DNA of 64,000 nucleotides from Actimicrobium antarcticum. GTDB lineage: Bacteria; Pseudomonadota; Gammaproteobacteria; Burkholderiales; Burkholderiaceae_D. The stretch covers positions 1 to 64,000 of the forward strand of contig NZ_BAAAZE010000016.1 of assembly GCF_039536745.1 (NCBI RefSeq), written 5' to 3'. The position numbers were made by a program, and so were the translations under genes. Positions 45,796-54,358 of the stretch are shown in pieces. The notes under the pieces are model-generated. The model worked only from the letters and a program-made list of their open reading frames with translations. It was not told where the DNA came from and made no database searches. The number at the start of each line of letters is the position of its first letter. The first letter of the stretch is position 1.

Positions 45796-47190
45796 ATGAT
45801 CGTTCGCACCCGCTTTGCTCCCAGCCCGACCGGCTATCTCCACCTTGGCGGCGCCCGCACCGCCCTGTTCGCATGGGCCTATGCGCGCCACTTCGGCGGC
45901 ACCTTCATCTTGCGTATCGAAGACACCGATCTCGAACGTTCGACCCCGCAAGCAGTGCAGGCCATCCTCGACGGCATGGCATGGCTCGGCTTGCAGCACG
46001 ACGAAGGCCCGTTTTATCAGATGCAACGGATGGACCGGTACCGCGAAGTCGTCGGCCAGATGCTGGCCAGCGGTAGCGCCTATCACTGTTACTCGTCACC
46101 CGCCGAAGTCGAAGCGATGCGCGAGCGTCAGCGCGCCGCCGGCGACAAGCCGCGCTATGACGGCACCTGGCGCCCCGAGCCGGGCAAGAGCCTGCCGCCG
46201 GTACCGCCCGACCGCAAGCCGGTCGTGCGTTTTCGCAATCCTGTCGATGGCGAAGTGACGTGGAACGATCTGGTCAAAGGCCAGATCACGATCAGCAACC
46301 GCGAGATGGACGATCTCGTCATCGCCCGTCCGGATGGCACGCCGACCTACAATTTCTGCGTAGCGGTCGATGACTGGGACATGCAGATCAGCCACGTCAT
46401 CCGTGGCGACGACCACGTCAACAACACGCCGCGCCAGATCAACATCCTGTACGCGCTGGGTGCGACCTTGCCGGAATATGGCCACTTGCCGATGATCCTT
46501 GGCACCGACGGCGAAAAGCTGTCCAAGCGCCATGGTGCCGTCAGCGTCATGGATTATCCGGCGCAGGGTTTCCTGCAGGAAGCGATGCTGAATTACCTGG
46601 CGCGCCTTGGCTGGAGTCATGGCGACGAAGAGATTTTTTCGATGGCGCAGTTCATTGCATGGTTCGACCTCGATCACTTGTCCAAATCGCCCGCCCAGTT
46701 CAATCCGGAGAAGTTGGCCTGGGTCAACAACCACTACATCAAGCAAGCCGATGATGTCCATCTGGCCGAGCTGGTGCGACCGCTCATGGTGCAGGAGGGT
46801 GCGCAATTCGATGGCGCTCCTGATCTCGCACTGGCCATCGGCCTGATGAAAGAACGCGCCAACACGCTCAACGAAGTCGCCGCAGCAACGATGCTGTTCT
46901 ATCGCCAGCCCCAACCGGATGCGGCTTTGCTGGCGCAGCACCTGACCGACGTCATCAAGCCGGCGCTAGCCGATTTCGCAGCGCGCTGCGGCTCGGTGGT
47001 GTACGACAAGGCATCGATCGGCGCGATGCTCAAGGAAGTCCTCGCGGCCCACCAGTTGAAAATGCCGCAACTGGCCATGCCATTGCGCCTGATCCTGACG
47101 GGCCAGTTGCAAACCCCGGCCATCGACGCCGTGATCGCCTTGTTCGGGCAATCTCTGGTCCGGCAAAGACTCGCAGCGTACCTGGATTAA
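45796..47190 (+). CDS. gltX: Glutamyl-tRNA synthetase
   Basis: The 464-residue class I synthetase charges tRNA-Glu. The HIGH-type motif GYLHLGGARTALF is at residues 13-25 and the KMSKS-type motif is KLSKRHG near 240. Length is normal for the discriminating GltX. Two tRNA-Glu genes lie 200-600 bases downstream, so the synthetase and its substrate are encoded side by side. Intervening tRNA-Ala starts 72 bases after the stop. Confidence 0.95.
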   Translation: MIVRTRFAPSPTGYLHLGGARTALFAWAYARHFGGTFILRIEDTDLERSTPQAVQAILDGMAWLGLQHDEGPFYQMQRMDRYREVVGQMLASGSAYHCYSSPAEVEAMRERQRAAGDKPRYDGTWRPEPGKSLPPVPPDRKPVVRFRNPVDGEVTWNDLVKGQITISNREMDDLVIARPDGTPTYNFCVAVDDWDMQISHVIRGDDHVNNTPRQINILYALGATLPEYGHLPMILGTDGEKLSKRHGAVSVMDYPAQGFLQEAMLNYLARLGWSHGDEEIFSMAQFIAWFDLDHLSKSPAQFNPEKLAWVNNHYIKQADDVHLAELVRPLMVQEGAQFDGAPDLALAIGLMKERANTLNEVAAATMLFYRQPQPDAALLAQHLTDVIKPALADFAARCGSVVYDKASIGAMLKEVLAAHQLKMPQLAMPLRLILTGQLQTPAIDAVIALFGQSLVRQRLAAYLD

Positions 47191-47262
47191 TTCGTCGATT
47201 AATTTGGTGAAGAGGATTTACAGGTGCCGAATTACTCGGCTATAATTCGGCCTCTGTCGCAA

Positions 47263-47338
<76 letters not shown>

Positions 47339-47405
47339 ACATTTTAAGGATGTCGGGCCAGCGAAGAAAGTAGCAAAGCAATAACGGCCAGTACGGACAG
47401 TTTCT

Positions 47406-47481
47406 GTCCCCATCGTCTAGAGGCCTAGGACATCACCCTTTCACGGTGAGTACAGGGGTTCGAATCCCCTTGGGGACACCA
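47406..47481 (+). tRNA. tRNA-Glu (anticodon TTC), copy 1
   Basis: A 76-base cloverleaf is readable. Acceptor GTCCCCA (47406-47412) pairs with TGGGGAC (47471-47477); A and CCA follow. The anticodon loop CTTTCAC gives TTC. The T arm is AGGGGTTCGAATCCCCT. A terminator lies directly downstream at 47487-47517. The same sequence occurs a second time at 47723. Confidence 0.96.
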
Positions 47482-47486
47482 AGACA

Positions 47487-47517
47487 AAACAACTGCACGA
47501 AAGTGCAGTTGTTTTTT
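47487..47517 (+). terminator. Terminator after tRNA-Glu copy 1
   Basis: AACAACTGCAC pairs with GTGCAGTTGTT around a short GAAA-like loop, and a T-run follows. It starts six bases after the CCA end. Confidence 0.85.
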
Positions 47518-47637
47518 GCAGAAGAAGTATCAAGAGTCCCCGTGCATGTGCGTGGGGGGATGCGAAGGGTTCTGCTTGCATGCCGAACCGCGGCCCGCAG
47601 CATGTGGGCGAATCCCCTTGGGGACACCAAGACGAAG

Positions 47638-47663
47638 ACGCCACGTGCTTACGTGGCGTTTTT
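47638..47663 (+). terminator. Terminator after the partial tRNA-Glu end of unit A
   Basis: ACGCCACGT (47638-47646) pairs with ACGTGGCGT (47651-47659), followed by five T residues. The sequence differs from the other terminators of the array, yet it occupies the same place relative to the CCA end. Confidence 0.8.
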
Positions 47664-47722
47664 CATTCGCAGCGGTGACGCTGTGATTGAAAGAGCAATA
47701 CCGGCCAGTATGGACAGTTTCT

Positions 47723-47798
47723 GTCCCCATCGTCTAGAGGCCTAGGACATCACCCTTTCACGGTGAGTACAGGGGTTCGAATCCCCTTGGGGACACCA
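47723..47798 (+). tRNA. tRNA-Glu (anticodon TTC), copy 2
   Basis: Identical to copy 1 over all 76 bases, with encoded CCA. About 25 bases upstream are also nearly identical to those before copy 1 (GGCCAGTA, one change, GGACAGTTTCT), so the leader was duplicated together with the gene. Confidence 0.96.
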
Positions 47799-47802
47799 AA
47801 AT

Positions 47803-47836
47803 AAAAATGGCTGCACGCAAGTGCAGCCATTTTTTT
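47803..47836 (+). terminator. Terminator after tRNA-Glu copy 2, repeated in the array
   Basis: AAAATGGCTGCAC pairs with GTGCAGCCATTTT around a 4-base loop, followed by further T residues. The same element recurs at 47952-47985, 48102-48135 and 48252-48285, each time a few bases after a CCA end. Confidence 0.88.
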
Positions 47837-48405
47837 GTCGACTCCGTATCAAAAGTCCACGCGCATGCGCGTGGGGGATTCGAAGGGTTCGGCTTGCAAG
47901 CCGAACCGCGGCCCGCAGCATGTGGGCGAATCCCCTTGGGGACACCAAAATAAAAATGGCTGCACGCAAGTGCAGCCATTTTTTTGTCGACTCCGTATCA
48001 AAAGTCCACGCGCATGCGCGTGGGGGGATTCGAAGGGTTCGGCTTGCAAGCCGAACCGCGGCCCGCAGCATGTGGGTGTATCCCCTTGGGGACACCAAAA
48101 TAAAAATGGCTGCACGCAAGTGCAGCCATTTTTTTGTCGACTCCGTATCAAAAGTCCACGCGCATGCGCGTGGGGGGATTCGAAGGGTTCTGCATGCAAG
48201 CCGAACCGCGGCCCGCAGCATGTGGGTGTATCCCCTTGGGGACACCAAAATAAAAATGGCTGCACGCAAGTGCAGCCATTTTTTTGTCGACGACATATTT
48301 AAAGCCCACGCGCAATGATCTTGGAACCATCTATTTCCCGATTCCACCTAAAGATAACAACCGTTTGCGCTTGTTGCGCCAGCGACACCTGTCTTGGAGA
48401 CATTC

Positions 48406-49446
48406 ATGTCGTTCATCTCACGCACCAAAAATGTTATTACTCACCTTGCGGCTTCCTGTGGTCTGCAACCGGACAGTGCTTCCAATAAGAAAAGTCCGGC
48501 GTCTAAAGAGTCAGTAAGATTACCCCGTCGCGATCCGAATCTCAGTGGACGCGCAGAGCAGGCGAAGCTTCGCCGTCAGGCGGAAAAGTTAGCGTCATTT
48601 GACAGAATGCCGACTATTGTTGGAGGACAGACCGATCTTCTTCCTCAGAATTCGACAGAGGAATCTGGGCTGCTGGCATCGCCATCCGACAATAAACCAA
48701 AAGCTGAACCTTCTGTTCCACGACGAGGATCGGGACTGCAGTTAGTGGGAAGTCACAATAATTTTTTCAGAATGAAAATGCGGGTCCGGCCCAACTGGGC
48801 AGGGCACAAGGACTTCACAGAACTCACGGCCTATGTTTACGGTAACAAAAACATGAGCTCGGCGGAGCGCAAGGAGCGATTGGCTATCGCCAACAAGGTG
48901 GTTGATTGCCAGACCAATCCGAAAAGCGATGGCATGTTAAGCATCAGTGACTCTCCTAATGTGACCGCGCTTCCCAGGATCCCACTGAAAGTCAAAGAGT
49001 TGTACGTGTCGGATATGGCGAACCTGAAAACGCCGCCAAATTTTGAAGAGTCGAAGCGCCCCGACGAAGCACCCAGCTTGGAAAGATACACGCTATACAA
49101 CTGCACTGGTCTGAAGAGAACGCCGGATATCAGTCACCTAAGCAATCTGAAATATCTGGATCTGGATGGCTGTAATAATCTCACCGAGATGCCGCATGTC
49201 GGAAAGGACTCGACGCTCGAATTCTTGAACATGAACAGATGTGGCGAGTTAAATAAGCCGCTCCGGAAATTTGAGGGAACGAAACTTGAAAAGTTTTTTA
49301 TGGATGACGTTAATGCCAGGAACTTCGAGCGGAAGGATTTTATGACCGATTACCAAATGCGAAAACTGGACCACTGCGAGACATTGCCGTACGTTCCGGG
49401 AAATCTTTTCAACATTAACAAAGAACCGCCTGCGCTTGAAAAATAG
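48406..49446 (+). CDS. Leucine-rich-repeat protein, candidate secreted effector
   Basis: The protein is 346 residues from ATG 48406, which has GGAG eight bases upstream. The N-terminal 110 residues are Ser/Pro/Lys-rich with no signal peptide. Residues 165-310 hold degenerate leucine-rich repeats, for example LKYLDLDGCNNLTEMP and LERYTLYNCTGLKRTP, in the style of plant-type or effector LRRs. The gene is visibly more A/T-rich than its neighbours and uses codons rare in them, suggesting recent transfer. It lies right after the tRNA-Glu repeat array. Type III effector is one possibility, but no secretion genes are in the window. Confidence 0.7.
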   Translation: MSFISRTKNVITHLAASCGLQPDSASNKKSPASKESVRLPRRDPNLSGRAEQAKLRRQAEKLASFDRMPTIVGGQTDLLPQNSTEESGLLASPSDNKPKAEPSVPRRGSGLQLVGSHNNFFRMKMRVRPNWAGHKDFTELTAYVYGNKNMSSAERKERLAIANKVVDCQTNPKSDGMLSISDSPNVTALPRIPLKVKELYVSDMANLKTPPNFEESKRPDEAPSLERYTLYNCTGLKRTPDISHLSNLKYLDLDGCNNLTEMPHVGKDSTLEFLNMNRCGELNKPLRKFEGTKLEKFFMDDVNARNFERKDFMTDYQMRKLDHCETLPYVPGNLFNINKEPPALEK

Positions 49447-49740
49447 GGTACGGATGTGTGGGCGCCCAACTCCCCTTTATGACCACCCACTAGCGCTTGC
49501 CTCAAGCCAGTGGTCAACGTGGCGCTGGCAACAAACAACGGAACGTGCGTTGCACCATAATCCGGCCATTGCCAGCAATGGCGTAAGACTGGACTGCCGC
49601 AACGGGGGTTTGAAAGACGGCATCGATTACGTGAGCGGCATTTGACCTACGGCACTTTTGTGCTGATTTAATCGGACCCGGCTATCGATGTTGTCAAAAA
49701 AAAGCTGCGTATTCTCCGAGCACCAAGTCGCAATAAATTC
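49447..49740. other. Gene-poor stretch between LRR gene and blh
   Basis: About 290 bases contain no convincing gene. A 69-codon plus-strand frame (49436-49645) overlaps the LRR gene end and has no recognisable product. The composition shifts from A/T-rich to the GC level of the crt genes here, so this may be the right border of the island. Confidence 0.45.
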
Positions 49741-50715
49741 CTACCCGGACCTTGCCCCGCCAAGCCACCTGGCATGTCGACTCACCAGCACCAGATGCGG
49801 CAACGTCACCGCCGTCAGCGCCACGATCACTGCATTGAGCAAGCCGTGTTGCTCTCCAGCAGAAACCGACATCCCCCGCAAATACCCTATCAACACAATC
49901 AACAGTACCAAGCTAGCGAAGCAGGTAACAACGACGGCCGTCCGCGTAGGCTGAACGAGTCCGGTCGGGCTGTCATCTGATCCCTCCGCAGCCTCGCCTC
50001 GGCGAACCTTCGCGGCGACCCGCAAAATGTGTGCGCTAGCGTGCAGCACACCAAAATAAATCGAAAACGCCATCAGCGGCGACAGCAGCAGATTACTTGC
50101 GAATACCAACACCACTTCCAGAACGAGCGCTGTGGTCAATAGCCGCCGTCGAAATGCCGCAAGCCCAACGCAGCAAACCCCAACCCACAGCCAGGCCAGC
50201 GTCTGCCAGATGCCGAACGCCAACGGCGCGTCCAGCGCGACCGCCGCTGGCAACACCGCTTGTACCGCTGCTGGCGACAGCAATACCGGCAGCATCACGG
50301 GAGCGCCGCCCGCAACGATGCGCTGCACCCACGCAAGCCGGTTGCGCAGGCCTTGCTCCCAGCGCCCGTACGGTTCGCCAAAATGCCAGACCGACATGAC
50401 GAGCAAAAGAAGTATCAGCAGCCAGCCGCTACGCGCACCAACCAGCGCAACGAGCATCGCCGATCCGGCATAGAGCACAACTGCAGTCGTGAGTCTGCGA
50501 GTGCCAGAAAACTCGCGTTGCAGCAGCACGATGTCGAGCGCGCCATGAAAAAACCCGGTGGTTAAAGTCAGTCCGAGAAATATCCATAATCCGGCTTGCG
50601 CCACGTGCTGGTCCAGATAACGCAGCGCCGCCAGCGCCGTTACCGCCAGCACAGCCAGTACCGCCAGTGACACCGGGCCAGGCGTATGGTCAACAAGCTG
50701 GCGGCCAGAGATCAT
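49741..50715 (-). CDS. blh: Brp/Blh-family beta-carotene 15,15'-dioxygenase
   Basis: The 324-residue membrane enzyme cleaves beta-carotene into two retinal molecules, the chromophore for the opsin at the start of the cluster. Family histidines for iron binding are visible in GFFHGALDIVLL, SVWHFGEPYGRWE and FGVLHASAHIL. Around eight hydrophobic segments are present. I chose ATG 50715 because it overlaps the crtY stop by four bases (ATGA); earlier ATGs at 50754 and 50823 are inside crtY. It is the last gene of the retinal operon. Confidence 0.9.
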   Translation of the reverse strand: MISGRQLVDHTPGPVSLAVLAVLAVTALAALRYLDQHVAQAGLWIFLGLTLTTGFFHGALDIVLLQREFSGTRRLTTAVVLYAGSAMLVALVGARSGWLLILLLLVMSVWHFGEPYGRWEQGLRNRLAWVQRIVAGGAPVMLPVLLSPAAVQAVLPAAVALDAPLAFGIWQTLAWLWVGVCCVGLAAFRRRLLTTALVLEVVLVFASNLLLSPLMAFSIYFGVLHASAHILRVAAKVRRGEAAEGSDDSPTGLVQPTRTAVVVTCFASLVLLIVLIGYLRGMSVSAGEQHGLLNAVIVALTAVTLPHLVLVSRHARWLGGARSG

Positions 50716-51899
50716 CGCCGGGCCCGCAGCAGCCTGGGCACCTTTGCGATCCATGTCGCCAGTGCCTGCGCCGTAAAAGGCAACACTGGCAGCGCACTTG
50801 CCACCATCAACCGTTGCCACCAATTGGCCTTGCCGCTTAAAAAAGCCACCATGGTGTTGGTATCGAGTTTCTTGAACAGCTGCATGAAGTACCCCGGGCC
50901 CTTGCTCCAGTCGCGCGCCAGAACGTGCAGAAAAACCGTGTCCATCCAGGTGTCCAGCGCCGCTCGTTTGAATACCGTCGGTACCCAGTCTTTCAGCTCA
51001 CCGGTCATCAGATGGCGTTCCATGGAGGCTGCTATCTGTTCGGCGTGCGCCAGTGTTTCCAGAAACGCGTAGCCGGTTGAAGGGCGCAGAGTTCCGGCTG
51101 CGCGCCCCAACGGCACCACGTACGTAGCCATGTCAGATGCTGCGTTGTTCATGCCGAGGTGCAGCACGCCTTTTTCTTCGTACACCACGTCATAGGAAGT
51201 CAGTCCCAGCGAGTTCGTGATGAAGTGCTTTAATTCGTTACCGAAATCTGGTGTGAGTGATGCTGGCGAAATCCAGGTTGACTCGACCAGCGCATTGCGC
51301 GAACTGTAGGGCAGCACATAAAAAAAGTGCAAGCCGTCGGTACTCGGAAAAAACTGCATCAGCTCGACGGTGGTGGGGTCGAACACATCGCGGTCGGTTG
51401 TTATTTCGCATCCGACAAATTGCTGTACCAGGGCACTGGCGTTATTGCGCGTGGGCGGGCGGGCGTCAAAGACCCAGGTGGCACGGATTACCTCACCGCC
51501 GACCGTCTCCACGCTGGGCATCTCTGCACCGGTAACGTGGCACACCGGGCTGTTCAGGCGCAGTTCCACATGGTCGCTTTGCGCGATGGCACGTTGCGCT
51601 GCGGCGTAAAACAGGTCGCCATCGAGCGAGCAGTAAGACTGGGTTTTGCCGCGGTGCGTGATACTGGCGGCTGCCTCCTGTCGCACGCACCAGCGCAGCC
51701 ACTGCCGCCGCTCCAGGTGGCTATACCGATGACCCGCGTCGGCCGATGACTGCCAGTAGCTCCAGGTCCGGTCCCGCGTATAGGTTGCGCGCGCTTCCAG
51801 CACCAGCACCCGCAGCCTCGAAAACTCGGGTCGCGCGAGTTCCGCCGCCAGCGCCAAACCGCTCAGGCCACCACCCACAATGACGATGTCGAATGTCAT
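50712..51899 (-). CDS. crtY: Lycopene beta-cyclase (CrtY type)
   Basis: The 395-residue flavoprotein cyclises both ends of lycopene to give beta-carotene. The N-terminal dinucleotide-binding motif VGGGLSGLALAAEL (residues 8-21) is followed by the RTWSYW-type segment of CrtY enzymes. Length is normal for the proteobacterial CrtY. It lies nine bases downstream of crtB and overlaps blh by four bases. Confidence 0.93.
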   Translation of the reverse strand: MTFDIVIVGGGLSGLALAAELARPEFSRLRVLVLEARATYTRDRTWSYWQSSADAGHRYSHLERRQWLRWCVRQEAAASITHRGKTQSYCSLDGDLFYAAAQRAIAQSDHVELRLNSPVCHVTGAEMPSVETVGGEVIRATWVFDARPPTRNNASALVQQFVGCEITTDRDVFDPTTVELMQFFPSTDGLHFFYVLPYSSRNALVESTWISPASLTPDFGNELKHFITNSLGLTSYDVVYEEKGVLHLGMNNAASDMATYVVPLGRAAGTLRPSTGYAFLETLAHAEQIAASMERHLMTGELKDWVPTVFKRAALDTWMDTVFLHVLARDWSKGPGYFMQLFKKLDTNTMVAFLSGKANWWQRLMVASALPVLPFTAQALATWIAKVPRLLRARR

Positions 51900-51908
51900 G
51901 GGAGCGAA

Positions 51909-52811
51909 TCAGTCGCTGCCCGGAAATCCCGGGATCAGCTTCAAGTGCTGCAAGTCACTGCTCATGACATCCCGTGTCGTGGCGCCTGACAAATCGCTCA
52001 TGCCCAGATAGCAGGCGACGATCAGTGTCATTTTTTCCAGGCGTCCTAGCGAGGTCCTGCCGAGCCAGTAGCGCTCGGCACCGTTGTCCAGAATCTTTTG
52101 TCCGATGCCGCGGTACAGCGAAGTGGCGATGCGGATGGCGCGTCGATTTCCGGCAGGGATGGTGCGCAAACCCTGCAGCGAATAACGGTAGAAGTCATCG
52201 GCCATCAGCAATAATTTCCGGATCGCCGCGAAGCTCTGCGCGACTTGCGCCGGGTTCTGTGGCGCGCGCAGCGTCTCCGCACTGACGCCCCACTGTGCGG
52301 GGATATAACAGCGACCACGCGCTGCGTCTTCGACCACATCACGCGCGATATTCGTGAGCTGCATCGCCACGCCCAATGCCACGGCGTAGGGCGGGCCCTT
52401 GGCAAATACACCCAGGATCGGACACATCATTTGCCCGACCGTGCCGGCAACGCCGTACGCAAACTGCAGCAGTTCTTCGGTCGTCCGGATGGACCGTGGA
52501 TTGGCGTCCTCGCGCAGGCTTGCCATGAAATAGCGGATGACATCAGCGCTGACACCCTTGGCAAGCAGCATCGCGCCAGCTTGTTGCCCGAGACCGCTGC
52601 CTGTCTCCGGGTTCAGCGCGCTGTCTTCCAGTTCCTGCAATTGCTGCATGCGATGGTCCCATGCACCCAGTTCCTCTTCGTCCGCCAGATCATCGGCAAA
52701 TCGTGCAAACGCATACAGTTGGGCCGCGTCTTGCCTGGCTCCTGGCAGCAAGAAGCGCGCCGCCCATGAAAACGACTTGGCATGCTTGTTCATGACCTCT
52801 TGCGCAGTCAT
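51909..52811 (-). CDS. crtB: Phytoene synthase
   Basis: The 300-residue enzyme condenses two geranylgeranyl diphosphates into phytoene. The first Asp-rich motif is DDLAD (residues 40-44) and the second is in NIARDVVEDAARGR near residue 160. The start ATG 52811 overlaps the crtI stop by four bases; the open frame further upstream lies inside crtI and is rejected. Confidence 0.93.
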   Translation of the reverse strand: MTAQEVMNKHAKSFSWAARFLLPGARQDAAQLYAFARFADDLADEEELGAWDHRMQQLQELEDSALNPETGSGLGQQAGAMLLAKGVSADVIRYFMASLREDANPRSIRTTEELLQFAYGVAGTVGQMMCPILGVFAKGPPYAVALGVAMQLTNIARDVVEDAARGRCYIPAQWGVSAETLRAPQNPAQVAQSFAAIRKLLLMADDFYRYSLQGLRTIPAGNRRAIRIATSLYRGIGQKILDNGAERYWLGRTSLGRLEKMTLIVACYLGMSDLSGATTRDVMSSDLQHLKLIPGFPGSD

Positions 52812-54358
52812 TGCACCGACCCGAACATCAGCCGCTCGACCACCTTGGCGGAGGTCACCACACCCGGAACACCAGCCCCCGGATGGGTGCCTGCACCAGC
52901 AAAATACAGATTGGGAATAGTCGCTGACCGGTTCGGAAACCGGAATCCCGCCGACTGCATCAGCGTTGGCGTGATCGAAAACCCCGCGCCCCATGGCGAC
53001 AGCAACTCTTTCGAAAAATACTCTGGCGTGACATGGAATTCATCAACGATGTGCTGTCCCAGGCCGGGCAGCGTGCGCTGCTCCAGCGTCGCTTGCAACG
53101 CGGCCTTGAAGGTGTCGGCAACGGTGGTCCAATCGATATCGCTGCGCAGATTCGGGACCGGCACCAATGCATAAAACGCGTCATGGCCAGGTGGTGCGCA
53201 AGCCGGGTCGGTTGCGCTCGGGCGATGCAGATAAATGCTCAAATCCTCTGGCAGCTCCAAAGTGTCGAAAATTTTACGCAGCACTTCCCGGTAGGTTGCT
53301 CCGAACAGGATCGTATGGTGTGCCACATCCGGATACGTGATGTCGGTACTGAAGTACCAGACGAACAGGCTCATGGAATACTGTTTTTTCTTGATCGCAT
53401 CGACTTTGCGGTGCCCATCGGGCAGCAACCTGGTCAGCACGTAACCCGGGTCTGCATTGCACACGATGTTGTCAGCCGCAAAGGTGCGGCCATCGCGCAA
53501 GCGCACGCCACTGGCCAGTCCGTTTTCCACCTCGATTGCTGCGACTTCGGCATTCCATACAAACTGCACGCCGTGTCGCGTGGCCAGCGCTACCAGTGCA
53601 TCGACCAGGCGCGCCATGCCACCTCGGACGAACCAGACACCCCATTTTCGTTCGAGGTAGTGAATCAGGCTGTAGATACTGGTGGTGTCGAACGGGTTAC
53701 CGCCAACCAGCAGCGGTTGAATGCTGAATGCCCGGCGTATGTGTTCATGCTTGAAGTAGCGCGCCGTCACCGCATACACCGAGCGATCCGCACGCAGCCG
53801 TGCCATGGCGGGTAGTGCCCTGGCCATCGCACGCCAGTTCAGGAATGGCTGCGTGCCCAGTTCTTCGTAGCCTTTTTCGAACAGCTTCTTTGAGTGTGCC
53901 AGATAGGCCGGATAGGCGGCCGCATCGGCCGTCGAGAATTTGGCAATTTCGGCTTGAATCTGCTCGGTGCTGCCGCCGTAGTCCAGATGGGAACCGTCGA
54001 CAAATTGCATCTGGTACCAGGGTTTGACGGGCATGAGTTCGACATGGTCACCAAGACGTTCACCCAGCAAGGTGAACAGTTCCTCGAAAAGAATGGGTGC
54101 CGTCAGCACCGTCGGGCCGGCGTCATAGCGAAATGTCTTGCCGGCGGTGTGGCGCGTAAATTCAGCCGCGCGCCCACCCGGAATATCCAGCCGATCGACG
54201 ACCGTGGTGCGTATTCCGCGTGCAGCAAGCCGGATTGCCGAGGCAAGTCCGCCAAATCCTGCACCGATGACAATGGCCGTGTTGGCGGCTGCCAGGTTCT
54301 TTTCCGTATCGTTCGAGTCAGGGCGGAAATCCGCTTCCAGGCTATTCGTTTCCACCAA
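52808..54358 (-). CDS. crtI: Phytoene desaturase (CrtI type)
   Basis: The 516-residue FAD enzyme converts phytoene to lycopene by four desaturations. The Rossmann motif GAGFGGLASAIRLAARG lies near residues 32-48, and the C-terminal FAD motif (AGAGTHPGAGVPGV) near 490. The start is TTG (54358) or the adjacent GTG; no ATG precedes the Rossmann fold, and AGAGGA lies a few bases upstream. The gene overlaps the crtE end by 17 bases and crtB by four. Confidence 0.93.
   Translation of the reverse strand: MVETNSLEADFRPDSNDTEKNLAAANTAIVIGAGFGGLASAIRLAARGIRTTVVDRLDIPGGRAAEFTRHTAGKTFRYDAGPTVLTAPILFEELFTLLGERLGDHVELMPVKPWYQMQFVDGSHLDYGGSTEQIQAEIAKFSTADAAAYPAYLAHSKKLFEKGYEELGTQPFLNWRAMARALPAMARLRADRSVYAVTARYFKHEHIRRAFSIQPLLVGGNPFDTTSIYSLIHYLERKWGVWFVRGGMARLVDALVALATRHGVQFVWNAEVAAIEVENGLASGVRLRDGRTFAADNIVCNADPGYVLTRLLPDGHRKVDAIKKKQYSMSLFVWYFSTDITYPDVAHHTILFGATYREVLRKIFDTLELPEDLSIYLHRPSATDPACAPPGHDAFYALVPVPNLRSDIDWTTVADTFKAALQATLEQRTLPGLGQHIVDEFHVTPEYFSKELLSPWGAGFSITPTLMQSAGFRFPNRSATIPNLYFAGAGTHPGAGVPGVVTSAKVVERLMFGSVQ

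Larger units (their letters stand above)
47482..48314 (+). repeat. Tandem ~150-bp repeats carrying the 3' end of tRNA-Glu
   Basis: Units run from one encoded CCA end to the next. Unit A is 47482-47629 (148 bp), B 47799-47947 (149 bp), C 47948-48097 (150 bp), D 48098-48247 (150 bp), and a truncated unit E starts at 48248 and decays after about 48291. Every full unit ends in 17-21 bases identical to the T-loop, acceptor strand and CCA of tRNA-Glu. B to E start with the same terminator hairpin. Inside each are a GC palindrome (such as ACGCGCATGCGCGT), a 22-base palindrome centred on TTGCAA and an inverted GATTCGAA resembling a T arm. Unit A alone can form a seven-pair acceptor stem with its tRNA-like end. 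The open frames across the array on both strands appear to be by-products. Confidence 0.9.

Noticed and set aside
47599..48247. CRISPR array
   Set aside because: The 150-bp spacing, near-identical sequence between the tRNA ends and absence of cas genes rule out a repeat-spacer array.
47742..48347. Open frames of 155-201 codons on both strands across the tRNA-Glu repeat array
   Set aside because: The units are close to 150 bases (a multiple of three), so any frame open in one unit stays open in the next. Several frames on both strands are open at once, none has a ribosome binding site, and all cross the terminators and tRNA ends. A basic protein like E. coli Tpr cannot be excluded but is not supported.
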